Source: Variovorax boronicumulans NBRC 103145 (GTDB lineage: Bacteria > Pseudomonadota > Gammaproteobacteria > Burkholderiales > Burkholderiaceae_C). Taken from it: 55,738 bases of DNA. The translations under genes were made by a program, and so were the position numbers. The notes beneath the pieces are model-generated. The model had not been told where the DNA came from. It searched no databases and worked only from the letters and a program-made list of their open reading frames with translations. The DNA lies in NCBI RefSeq assembly GCF_001591345.1, contig NZ_BCUS01000034.1, forward strand, positions 1 through 55,738, given 5' to 3'. The stretch's first letter is position 1. Each line of letters begins with the position of its first letter. Below, piece by piece: positions 28,225 through 36,285 of this stretch.

Positions 28225-28320
28225 GGCGGCCACAGCTTTCGGAGGTCGAAGGCTGCAGCATCGTTGCAAGTGGTGACATCTTCGTGAACCATTTGCCTTA
28301 CAGGGACAAGGCGGTGCGCG

Positions 28321-28803
28321 TCAGTTGCCCGCGCTCTCCTTGCGGATCAGCCAGCGCGGGCCCACGCGCTGCAGTTCGAGCGTCTTGCGGTCGGTCTCGG
28401 TGAGCGCGTCGGCGCGGTAGACCTGCCGGAACTGCGCGCTGGCCGAGGTGCCCTGGACGCTGATCACCAGCCCCTCGATGCCCACGCTGATGCGCGACTT
28501 GCCGGTGATGCGGGCGCGCCGGTCGGCCTCCCAGCGCTCGCGGGTCTGGCCGCGCGCGGGGGTGAAGTCGGCCGCGTAGGCGGCGAGGTAGCGCTCCACG
28601 TCGCGCGCGGACCAGGCGGCGGCCCAGGCGCGCACGGCGGTTTCCACTTCGGCGAGGTGGGTGACGGGATTGGTGGGATTGGCGGGGGCGGCTGCTGGTG
28701 CAACGGCTGCAACGGGCGCGGCGGCCGGCGTGGCCGCGATACCGGCGGTGGCCAGCAAGCCGGCAGCGACAAGGCTGCTGCCCTGGGCGACGATTCGGTG
28801 CAT
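28321..28803 (-). CDS. Secreted NTF2-like (Cds6-type) protein
   Basis: The 160-aa product has an N-terminal signal (GSSLVAAGLLATAGIAATPAAA), an Ala/Pro linker and an NTF2-like domain with VETAVRAWAAAWSARDVERYLAAYA, RWEADRRARI, VSVQGTSASAQFRQ-like strands and the ending TLELQRVGPRWLIRKESAGN. This domain is found at the C-terminus of Cds6-type L,D-transpeptidases; here it stands alone. A periplasmic location is likely, and no enzymatic residue is evident. Confidence 0.7.
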   Translation of the reverse strand: MHRIVAQGSSLVAAGLLATAGIAATPAAAPVAAVAPAAAPANPTNPVTHLAEVETAVRAWAAAWSARDVERYLAAYAADFTPARGQTRERWEADRRARITGKSRISVGIEGLVISVQGTSASAQFRQVYRADALTETDRKTLELQRVGPRWLIRKESAGN

Positions 28804-28931
28804 GGCGTCCTTCTCTTTCCTTCTTCTTGTCTGTCAGGCTCGACGTCGAAGCTTGCGTCGATTCTGGCAGTGAAAGAGAGCGCGTGCGGCGTTGAATCGC
28901 CCACGGATTTCGGTGGTCCGTGGTTCGGGGC

Positions 28932-29029
28932 GTGTGCACAGGCCACCGGGTACTTCCCTCCGCGAATGTCCCCCGCCTTCGGCTCCTCCTTGATTTCGCT
29001 GCGGGAAGCACCCGGTGCCCTGCGCACGA
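28932..29029. repeat. Long imperfect palindrome in intergenic DNA
   Basis: Two arms of about 38 bp, near 28932-28969 and 28992-29029, are imperfect reverse complements, the core being CACCGGGT-x-CTTCCC (28944-28957) against GGGAAG-x-ACCCGGTG (29003-29017), flanked by GTGCaCAGG/CCTGcGCAC. The spacer is about 22 bases. It fills the gap between the NTF2-like gene and the MFS gene and resembles a dispersed palindromic element. Confidence 0.6.
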
Positions 29030-29046
29030 GAGGTGCGGGGTTGAAC

Positions 29047-30237
29047 TCAGGCCGCCGCAGCCTCGCCCGCCATCACCTGCACCGTCCGATTGCGAAGCCG
29101 CAAGGCCAGCACGGTTGCGACGCACAGCACGCACAACACCACCGTGAGCGTCACGCCGAGTCCGCGCGCATCCGACAGCAGGCCGAACAGCGGCGACACC
29201 AGCCCGCCGACCGAGAGCGCGAGACCGAGCGTGATGCCGCTGGCGGTGGCCGGGTTGCGCGGCAGGTAGTCCTGCGCGAGCGTCACCTGCGCGGCGAAGG
29301 GCAGGAACATGCTCATGCCGAGCCACGCGGTGCAGGCCAGCGCCGCGCCGGGCGTGGAGGCGAGCACGAGGCCCGCCATGGCCGGCAGCGCGAGCAGGTA
29401 GCCGCAGCGGATCGTGCCCATGCGCCCGATGCGGTCGCCGAGCCAGCCGCCGGCCAGCGTGCCCACGGCCCCTGCGGCGGTGAAGGCGGTGAGCGCCGCG
29501 GCGCCCTGGAAGGTGCTGCCGTGCAGGTCGCGCGTGATGCGCAGCGAGAGCATCGACAGCACCGTGACGTACGGGATCGACCAGCCCACGATGGTCGCCA
29601 CCAGCAGGCTGAAGGCGCGCCAGTCGTTGTGCGGCTTGAGCACCGCGGCGCGGGCCTGCGCGGCCCGCGCCGCGGTGGCCGCGTGGTGGGCGGCCGCGCT
29701 GCGCCGTGCATTCGCCGCGACCCACACCACGCCCATCGCCACTGCGGGAATGCCCAGCAGGTAGCTGCGCGACAGGCTGCCGCCGCCGACCACCGTGGCC
29801 GCCAGCACGGGCGCGAACGAGGCGCCGATGGTGCCGCCCACCGAGAACACGCTCATCGCCTTCTGCGAGGCGCCGCCGGCCGCGCGCGCGGCCACGGTGG
29901 CGGGCGGGTGGTAGGCCGCGATGCCCAGCCCGCACAGCGCGACCGCGATCCAGGTCAGCAGGTAGCTCTGGCTCAGGCCCGCCAGCACCACGCCCAGCGC
30001 CGCCACCAGGAAGCCCACGGGCACCAGCCAGGCGCGCGGGTGGCGGTCGGCGTACAGGCCGAACAGCGGCTGCACCACGCTCGACAGCCCGGTGGCCGCC
30101 AGCATCAGGCCGCTCACGGCCGTGTAGCTGTAGCCGCGCTCCAGCACCATGAAGGGCAGCAGCGCGGGCACGAGGCCCTGGTAGAGGTCGTTGACGGCAT
30201 GGGTGCCGGTGAGCAGCCCGAGTCGGCGCGTGTTCAT
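29047..30237 (-). CDS. MFS transporter, Fsr (fosmidomycin resistance)-like
   Basis: The product is 396 aa from the ATG at 30237 (MNTRRLGLLTGTHAVNDLYQGLVPALLPF), an N-terminus typical of Fsr-type exporters. About twelve hydrophobic segments are seen, with the loop 2-3 motif GLYADRHPRAW and the second-half motif GGWLGDRIGRMGT. It is predicted to be an inner-membrane proton-driven exporter; the drug or metabolite is unknown. It is divergent from an AraC regulator that probably controls it. Confidence 0.85.
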   Translation of the reverse strand: MNTRRLGLLTGTHAVNDLYQGLVPALLPFMVLERGYSYTAVSGLMLAATGLSSVVQPLFGLYADRHPRAWLVPVGFLVAALGVVLAGLSQSYLLTWIAVALCGLGIAAYHPPATVAARAAGGASQKAMSVFSVGGTIGASFAPVLAATVVGGGSLSRSYLLGIPAVAMGVVWVAANARRSAAAHHAATAARAAQARAAVLKPHNDWRAFSLLVATIVGWSIPYVTVLSMLSLRITRDLHGSTFQGAAALTAFTAAGAVGTLAGGWLGDRIGRMGTIRCGYLLALPAMAGLVLASTPGAALACTAWLGMSMFLPFAAQVTLAQDYLPRNPATASGITLGLALSVGGLVSPLFGLLSDARGLGVTLTVVLCVLCVATVLALRLRNRTVQVMAGEAAAA

Positions 30238-30345
30238 GCGATGGCTTCTTTCTTCGATGTCCGGTTTGAGAAAAAGGGAGGAAAAGCCATCGTAGGAAGA
30301 CACGGAAAGATGTTCTCGCTACGAATGTGCAAACATCGTCGTGAA

Positions 30346-31125
30346 ATGGACAAACTGAATCTGCGCCCCGACGAGGGCGAATCGACCCCGCGCGCCGTGG
30401 CCGTGCTGGCCACTGATCCGGCGGGCGACGCCTTCATTCCGCCGCATGCGCACCGGCGCGGGCAGCTCATCCACGCGATCTCGGGCGTGATGATGGTCGG
30501 CGCGGCGGCCGGCAGCTGGGTGGTGCCGCCGGGGCGCGGCGTCTGGGTGCCGCCGGGCATGACGCACCAGATCCGCATGGCGGGCGAGGTGAAGATGCGC
30601 ACCGTCTTCGTCGAGCCCGGCACGCGCGCCGACCTGGGCGCCGAGTGCCGCGTGATCCACGTGGGTGCGTTGCTGCGTGAGCTGATCGTGGCGGCCGTGT
30701 CGCTGCCGCTGGACTACCCGCCGGGCGGGCGCGACGAGCGCGTGATGGAGCTGATCCTCGACGAGATCGAGGCCGCGCCTGCGCTGTCGCTGCATGTGCC
30801 GATGCCGCGCCACGCACGCCTGGCCGCGCTGTGCGAGGCGCTGATCCGCGACCCCGCGCAGCCCGCCACGCTCGACGGCTGGGCCGCGCGGCTGCACATG
30901 AACGCGCGCACGCTGGCGAGGCTGTTCGAGCGCGAGACCGGCATGACCTTCGGTGCGTGGTGCCGGCAGGCGCGGCTGCTGCTGAGCCTGCCGCGGCTGG
31001 CCGCGGGCGCGTCGATCCTGGAGGTGGCACTGGCGCATGGCTACGAGAGCCCGAGCGCCTTCACCGCGATGTTCCGCCGCACGCTCGGCGTGCCGCCGAG
31101 CCAGTACCTGCACCCGCCGGCCTGA
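30346..31125 (+). CDS. AraC-family transcriptional regulator with N-terminal cupin
   Basis: The product is 259 aa from the ATG at 30346 (MDKLNLRPDEGE); an ATG at 30310 with GGAAAG upstream is an alternative. Residues about 25-95 are a cupin sensor (PPHAHRRGQLIHAISGVMMV, VPPGRGVWVPPGMTHQI), and 155-255 a double AraC helix-turn-helix (LDGWAARLHMNARTLARLFE; ILEVALAHGYESPSAFTAMF). The divergent gap with the MFS gene holds ATCGTAG at 30289-30295 facing CTACGAAT at 30319-30326, possible operator half-sites. This is the common layout for regulator-exporter pairs. Confidence 0.85.
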   Translation: MDKLNLRPDEGESTPRAVAVLATDPAGDAFIPPHAHRRGQLIHAISGVMMVGAAAGSWVVPPGRGVWVPPGMTHQIRMAGEVKMRTVFVEPGTRADLGAECRVIHVGALLRELIVAAVSLPLDYPPGGRDERVMELILDEIEAAPALSLHVPMPRHARLAALCEALIRDPAQPATLDGWAARLHMNARTLARLFERETGMTFGAWCRQARLLLSLPRLAAGASILEVALAHGYESPSAFTAMFRRTLGVPPSQYLHPPA

Positions 31126-31161
31126 GGCGAGTGAAGGCGTGGGCGGGAGCGGCCTGCGCCG

Positions 31162-32454
31162 CTACTTGAATCCGAGCGCGCGCGGCAGCCAGGTGCTGAG
31201 CATCGGCACGAAGGTCAGCAGCATCAGCACCGCGCCGTGCGCCCACAGGAAGGGCACCAGCTCCTTCACCAGCGCCGACATCGGCACCTTCGACACGTTG
31301 CAGGTCACGAACAGCAGCCCGCCCACCGGCGGCGTGATCATGCCCAGCGTGAGGTTGAAGATCACGATCATCGCGAAGTGCACCGGGTCGACACCCAGCT
31401 TGATCGCCACCGGCGCAAGGATCGGCGCCAGCACCATCACGCCCGGCAGCGGCTCGATGAAGATGCCGAACAAGAGCAGGAACACGTTGACGATGATCAG
31501 GAACATCCACGGCGAGAGGTTCATGCTGATGAGCCATTCGGCCATCTGCTGCGGAATGCCCTCGATGGTCAGCACCCACGCGAACGAGGCCGACAGCCCG
31601 ATGATGATCAGCACCGACGCCGACAGCAGGGCCGAGCGCGACAGGATGTCGGGCAGCATCTTCCACTCGAGCGTGCGGTAGATGAACTTGCCGCACACCA
31701 GCGCGTAGAACACCGCCACCACTGACGCCTCGGTGGGCGTGAACCAGCCGGCGCGCATGCCGCCCAGGATCACCACCGGCAGCAGGATCGCAGGAATCGC
31801 CTTCCAGGTCGTGATGAGAATCTCGCGCAGCGGCGGCGTCTGGCCGTCGCCCTTGTAGTTGCGCTTCTTCGAGACGTAGAAGTTCACCACGCACATCGCC
31901 ACCGCGATCAGGATGCCCGGCACGATGCCGGCCACGAACAGCTGGCCGACCGACACGGTCTCGTCCTGCAGCGCGTAGATGATCATGATGATCGAGGGCG
32001 GAATGATCGGCCCCACGATGGCCGTGGAGGCCGTCAGCGCCGCCGCGTACGAGCGGTCGTAGCCGGCCTTGTCCATCATCTTGATGAGCATCGAGCCGGG
32101 GCCGGCCGCGTCGGCCAGCGCCGAGCCCGAGATGCCCGAGAAGAAGGTCAGCGACACCACATTGGTGTAGCCCAGCCCGCCGCGCCGGTGGCCGACGAAC
32201 TGGCCCGCGAAGCGCAGCAGCACCTCGGTGAGCGAGCCGCCGCTCATGAGCTCGGCGGCCAGGATGAAGAAGGGCACGGCCATCAGCGGAAAGCTGTCGA
32301 TGCCGGTGAAGGTTTCCTTCAACAGCACCATCAGCGGATAGCTTTCCGCGAGGATCAGGGTGGCGGCCGTGGCCAGGCCGAGCGCGAAGGCCACGGGCAC
32401 GCCGATGGCCAGGAACACGCAGGCGGAGACGATCAGGACAATGCTGGCATCCAT
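31162..32454 (-). CDS. TRAP transporter large permease (DctM)
   Basis: The 430-aa, very hydrophobic product has about twelve membrane segments and TRAP DctM signatures: FPLMAVPFFILAAELMSGG near 55, SGSALADAAGPGSMLIKMM near 110, IIPPSIIMIIYAL near 150 and GMITPPVGGLLFVT near 370. With DctP and DctQ it makes a sodium-coupled uptake system in the inner membrane. It is last in the denD-dctP-dctQ-dctM order, 10 bases after dctQ. Confidence 0.95.
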   Translation of the reverse strand: MDASIVLIVSACVFLAIGVPVAFALGLATAATLILAESYPLMVLLKETFTGIDSFPLMAVPFFILAAELMSGGSLTEVLLRFAGQFVGHRRGGLGYTNVVSLTFFSGISGSALADAAGPGSMLIKMMDKAGYDRSYAAALTASTAIVGPIIPPSIIMIIYALQDETVSVGQLFVAGIVPGILIAVAMCVVNFYVSKKRNYKGDGQTPPLREILITTWKAIPAILLPVVILGGMRAGWFTPTEASVVAVFYALVCGKFIYRTLEWKMLPDILSRSALLSASVLIIIGLSASFAWVLTIEGIPQQMAEWLISMNLSPWMFLIIVNVFLLLFGIFIEPLPGVMVLAPILAPVAIKLGVDPVHFAMIVIFNLTLGMITPPVGGLLFVTCNVSKVPMSALVKELVPFLWAHGAVLMLLTFVPMLSTWLPRALGFK

Positions 32455-32464
32455 GGTCTTCTCC

Positions 32465-32977
32465 TTACAGCGAGGCCGACGCGTTGGCGTCGAAATGCGC
32501 GTCGGACGCGAACTCGCGGTTCAGCACGTAGCCGCGCACCACCAGCAGCCAGTGCACGATCAGCAGCACGCCGCCGATCAGCATCGCGCTGTAGATGTAG
32601 GCGAAGGGAATCTGCGTCACGGCGGTGAGCTGGAACATCGTGCGTTCCATGTAGAGCCAGCCGTACCAGACCATGAAGCCGAAGAAGGCGAACAGCAGCC
32701 CGGCCACCACGATGCGCACCGCCACGGCCGCGGGCCGGGGCAGGGCGTCCTGCAGGTTCTCGACGGCGATGTGGCCGCCGTAGCGCAGCACGGGCCCGGC
32801 GCCCAGGAAGGTGAGCCAGATCATCATGTGGCGCGACACCTCTTCGGCCCATTCGATCGACTGGTTCGTGGTGTAGCGCAGCACGACGTTGGTGAAGATG
32901 ATGACGGACATGGCCGCCAGCAGGAGGATCAGCGCCCACCGGTTGGCGGCGAGAAAGTAGCGCTCGAAGGCTTGCAC
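32465..32977 (-). CDS. TRAP transporter small permease (DctQ)
   Basis: About 170 aa. I chose the GTG at 32977 (reading MQAFERYFLAANRWALI), with AGAGAA upstream; an ATG at 33022 would add 15 residues unlike the family. Four membrane helices are visible, with the DctQ motif RYTTNQSIEWAEEVSRHMMIW near residue 35 and GAGPVLRYGGHIAVE. It bridges DctM and the binding protein. It is tightly spaced with dctM. Confidence 0.9.
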   Translation of the reverse strand: MQAFERYFLAANRWALILLLAAMSVIIFTNVVLRYTTNQSIEWAEEVSRHMMIWLTFLGAGPVLRYGGHIAVENLQDALPRPAAVAVRIVVAGLLFAFFGFMVWYGWLYMERTMFQLTAVTQIPFAYIYSAMLIGGVLLIVHWLLVVRGYVLNREFASDAHFDANASASL

Positions 32978-33057
32978 GTTGTGGTTCTCTGTGGTGTCGG
33001 AAATGCGAAGCGCCCGGCACACTGAGGCGGGCCGGGCGCGGTCGGGGCGGAGCGGTC

Positions 33058-34032
33058 TTACTTGACGTCCGTGATCTTCTTGATGTTGTCGGCGCCGAAT
33101 TCCTTGGCGTAGCCCACGTAGGCCGGCTTCAGGGCTTCGCGGAAGGCCGCGCCGTCGACGGTGCGCGTGACCTTCATGCCGTCTTTCTCAAGCTGGGCGA
33201 TGCCGTTGTTCTCGTCGTCGTTGACCTTCTTGCGCTGTGCGATCGAGGCCTTCTTCGCCGCTTCGGTGAACACCTTCTTGTCGGCGTCCGACAGCTTGTT
33301 CCACACCTTGGGCGACAGCAGCAGCAGCGCCGGCGAGTAGACGTGGCCGGTGAGCGACAGGTGCTTTTGCACCTGCGAGAACTTCGAGGACAGGATCACC
33401 GGAATCGGGTTTTCCTGGCCGTCGACCGTGCCTTGCTGCAGCGCGCCGAACAGTTCCGGGAAGGCCATCGGCGTGGGCAGGATGCCGAAGGTGCGGTAGC
33501 CGTCCATGTGCACCTTGTTTTCCATGGTGCGCATCTTCAGGCCGGCCGCGTCGGTGGGCTTGACGATATCGCGCTTGCTGTTCGTCATGTGGCGGAAGCC
33601 GTTTTCGGTCCAGGCCAGAGCGATGATGCCCTTGCTCGGGAACTTGGTCAGGATGTCCTGGCCGATGGGGCCGTCCATGACCTTGCGGGCATGGTCGTAG
33701 TCGCGGAACAGGAAGGGGATGTCGACGATCTTGACCTCGGGCACGAAGTTGCCCACGGGGCCGGTCGAGGTGTTCAGCAGGTCTTGCGTGCCGAGCTGGA
33801 TCGCTTCGATCTGCTCGCGCTCGCCGCCCAGCGCCGAATTGGCGAAGTGCTGGCACTTGAAGCGGTTCTGGGTGTTCTTTTCGACCTCTTCGCAGAACAC
33901 GGTGGAGCCCACGCCGTAATGCGATTCCTTGGACGTCGCATAGCCGATCTTGAGAACGGTGGGTTGCTGCGCGAAGGCGGCGGTGCCCAGGGCGAGCGAA
34001 AGGCAGGCGGCGGCGATGTGGCCGAATTTCAT
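33058..34032 (-). CDS. TRAP transporter substrate-binding protein (DctP)
   Basis: 324 aa with signal MKFGHIAAACLSLALGTAAFA. DctP features are KIGYATSKESHYGVGS, then FANSALGGEREQIEAIQLGTQDL, PFLFRDYDHARKVMDG, GLKMRTMENKVHMDG with the carboxylate-binding Arg, and ALQQGTVDGQENPIPVI. It is a periplasmic protein presenting a sugar acid or dicarboxylate to DctQM. Co-location with DenD suggests a four-carbon sugar acid, by inference only. Confidence 0.93.
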   Translation of the reverse strand: MKFGHIAAACLSLALGTAAFAQQPTVLKIGYATSKESHYGVGSTVFCEEVEKNTQNRFKCQHFANSALGGEREQIEAIQLGTQDLLNTSTGPVGNFVPEVKIVDIPFLFRDYDHARKVMDGPIGQDILTKFPSKGIIALAWTENGFRHMTNSKRDIVKPTDAAGLKMRTMENKVHMDGYRTFGILPTPMAFPELFGALQQGTVDGQENPIPVILSSKFSQVQKHLSLTGHVYSPALLLLSPKVWNKLSDADKKVFTEAAKKASIAQRKKVNDDENNGIAQLEKDGMKVTRTVDGAAFREALKPAYVGYAKEFGADNIKKITDVK

Positions 34033-34086
34033 GGTGTCTCCGGGGGGTGGGGGTCGAAAGCGCGTCAGGCGCAGGTCAGGAAATGA

Positions 34087-35103
34087 CTATGCACCAATAA
34101 CCAGTTTGACCGCGTCGGGACTTTCACGGACGTAGGCGCGGATCACTGCGTCGAAGCTCTCGTCGGCCGTGAGACCGAGGGCCCGCGCGCGCGGCGTGTC
34201 GAAGCGCCCGGGCCAGGTTTTCACGATGCGGCGGATGGCGGCGTCGGGTGTGCGGTCGAGCAGGTCGGTGGCGGCGCGGCCGGCCACGCGTTCGAGCGCG
34301 GCGGCCATTTCGCCCACGGTGGTGGCCAGCGAGGGCAGGTTGAGCGCGGTGCGCGGGCCCCAGTCGGCGTCGCTGGCTTCGGCGGCGCGCACGATGCCTT
34401 CGATGGTCCGGGCCGGCGAGGCGATGGCCACGGGCGTCTCGTCGGGCACCGGGCAGGCCGCGCGCAGGCCGGCGAGCGGCTCGCGGATCATGCCGCTGAA
34501 GAAGCCCGAGGCCGCGCCGTTCGGTTGGCCGGGGCGCACGCTCACCGTCATGAGGCGCACGCTGCGCCCCTGCACGAAGCCCTTGCGTGTGTAGTCGGCC
34601 ACCAATTGCTCGCCGATGAATTTCTGGATGCCGTAGCTGGTCTGCGGCGTGGGCAGCGTGTGGTCGTCGATGAGCGCGGGCAGCGGTTGCTCGGGCGAAT
34701 CGCCGAACACGGCGAGCGAGCTCGAGAACACCAGCACCGGCCGCGTGCCGAGCGCGCGCAGCTTCTCGAGCAGGCCGTGCGTGGCGGCGAAGTTGCTGCG
34801 CATGCCCAGGTCGAAGTCGGCCTCGCATTCGCCGCTGACGGCGGCCGCGAGGTGGAACACTGCGTCGGCCTCGCGCCAGAAGGTGGCTGCGTCGTCGGCC
34901 AGCTGGGCGTTGAGGTCGCCGGTGGCGGCCGCGATGCGCGGGTTGGCCGCGAGGTCGGGCGGCGGCGGAGCGCGGTCGACCAGCGTGATGCGGGCGATGT
35001 CGCGGGCGGGCGCGCCGGCGAGCGAGAGCTGGCCCAGCGCCAGGAGGGTGCGCGCCAGGCGTGCGCCGAGAAAGCCGGCGCCGCCGGTGATGACGATGTG
35101 CAT
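34087..35103 (-). CDS. denD: D-erythronate dehydrogenase-like NAD-dependent epimerase/dehydratase
   Basis: The 338-aa extended SDR has TGGAGFLGARLA (residues 6-17) for NAD, FHLAAAVSGECEADF near 83, and the catalytic SYGIQKFIGE Tyr/Lys near 158-162. GECEADFDLGMRSN and VRPGQPNGAASGFFSGMIREP are typical of DenD, which oxidises D-erythronate to the 2-keto acid. It precedes dctPQM by 54 bases, so uptake and the first oxidation look coupled. The later DenD-pathway enzymes (OtnC, OtnI or kinase) are absent from the window. The substrate assignment rests on similarity. Confidence 0.8.
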   Translation of the reverse strand: MHIVITGGAGFLGARLARTLLALGQLSLAGAPARDIARITLVDRAPPPPDLAANPRIAAATGDLNAQLADDAATFWREADAVFHLAAAVSGECEADFDLGMRSNFAATHGLLEKLRALGTRPVLVFSSSLAVFGDSPEQPLPALIDDHTLPTPQTSYGIQKFIGEQLVADYTRKGFVQGRSVRLMTVSVRPGQPNGAASGFFSGMIREPLAGLRAACPVPDETPVAIASPARTIEGIVRAAEASDADWGPRTALNLPSLATTVGEMAAALERVAGRAATDLLDRTPDAAIRRIVKTWPGRFDTPRARALGLTADESFDAVIRAYVRESPDAVKLVIGA

Positions 35104-35168
35104 GGGGTCCTGTCTCCTTGTGTCCTTGTGTCGCGAGGATAGCGTCGGTGGTATCGCACAATTTGCGC

Positions 35169-36230
35169 ATGCCCATGCTGCCTCCCGATCTCCTCGCCAC
35201 CCTGCGTTTGCCTGTGCTCCAGGACGCCGACCTCGACACCCAGGCCTCCTTCTTCAAGCGGCCGGAGGTCCGTGGGCTCTACTTCGAGGTGGTGGAGGGC
35301 TCGGCGAAGGACGAGGTGCTGCGGGCCGCCGTCGCGCAGCTCGGCGAGCTGCATCCGCACCGGGCCGCGTTGCTGGCGGTGTTCTGCGGCGCGCTGGTCG
35401 AGAATGGCGCCGATCCGCAGCTCATGTTCGACGCCGTGCGGCAGCTGGCGGGGCGCCTGCTGGCGTCGCTGGCGCCTTACTGCGCGGCGCAGCCGTACGA
35501 ACCCGATGAGGACGACGAAGAACCGCAGGACGAGGCAGAACTCGCCGCCTGGCAGGCCGCCGAAGCGGCGCTCGCTGCGCTGTCGCCGCCGGCGCGTTTC
35601 GAGGTCGATGCGCTGCAGCGCGCGGTCGACCTGCTGGTGCTGCCGCTCATGACCATGGTGGTGCGCGATGTGCGCAATCACCAGTCGCTGGTGGCGGACG
35701 CAGGCCTGCTCGCGCACATCGAGGCGATGTACGCCAACGACTCGCTGCCCTTCGAGGCCCTGCACTTCCTGCGCGCCGCGGCCCAGCTGTCGTACGAGGA
35801 CGAGCTGGTGGTCCTGCTGCCGGCGTCGCGCGCGGGCATGGTCGTTCGCGCACAGGGCATCAACAACAACTTCCACGCCTTCTCGCTGCTGCAGGACCTG
35901 ATGGAAACGCACGCCCAGACGCTGGGCATCCGGCAGCCGCCGCGCACACGCCGCGACGAGGACAGCGATGCCGCCGCCTTCCTCTGGCTGCAGGCGACAG
36001 CCTTCGCCCAGTGCGAGCTGGTGGATCGCATGGCGTGGTCCTGGGGCGAAGGCACGCTGCGCGAGAACGCGCGCCGGCAGGGGCGGCTGGTGCTCGTCGC
36101 GCTGGAGACGGACGACAAGCCCGCGCGCGGCTGGACCGGGTTCACCCACGTGCTGCACGCCGAGCAGAACCCGCAGGTGTCGCTGGTGCACTTCCTCACG
36201 CCCGACGAGGTTGCCGCGTACCTCGCCTGA
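35169..36230 (+). CDS. Hypothetical protein (353 aa)
   Basis: The ATG at 35169 (MPMLPPDLLATLRL) is used; a second ATG lies two codons on. The product is soluble, with an acidic linker (PYEPDEDDEEPQDEAE near residue 115) splitting two helical halves, and a C-terminal alpha/beta part (LVLVALETDDKPARGWTGFTH, ending LTPDEVAAYLA). It is not recognised, and no domain can be named. It diverges from denD by 65 bases and ends at the bidirectional terminator. Confidence 0.65.
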   Translation: MPMLPPDLLATLRLPVLQDADLDTQASFFKRPEVRGLYFEVVEGSAKDEVLRAAVAQLGELHPHRAALLAVFCGALVENGADPQLMFDAVRQLAGRLLASLAPYCAAQPYEPDEDDEEPQDEAELAAWQAAEAALAALSPPARFEVDALQRAVDLLVLPLMTMVVRDVRNHQSLVADAGLLAHIEAMYANDSLPFEALHFLRAAAQLSYEDELVVLLPASRAGMVVRAQGINNNFHAFSLLQDLMETHAQTLGIRQPPRTRRDEDSDAAAFLWLQATAFAQCELVDRMAWSWGEGTLRENARRQGRLVLVALETDDKPARGWTGFTHVLHAEQNPQVSLVHFLTPDEVAAYLA

Positions 36231-36242
36231 AGCGCCATGAAA

Positions 36243-36264
36243 AAAGCCCTCCGAAGAGGGCTTT
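36243..36264. terminator. Bidirectional rho-independent terminator
   Basis: AAAGCCCTC (36243-36251), loop CGAA, GAGGGCTTT (36256-36264): a perfect 9-bp stem between two convergent genes. Read on the minus strand the loop is UUCG closed by C-G and the stem is followed by a run of T, ideal for the ETF oxidoreductase gene; the plus side ends in TTTC. Confidence 0.9.
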
Positions 36265-36285
36265 CATGCATCGATGCTGCGGGGC

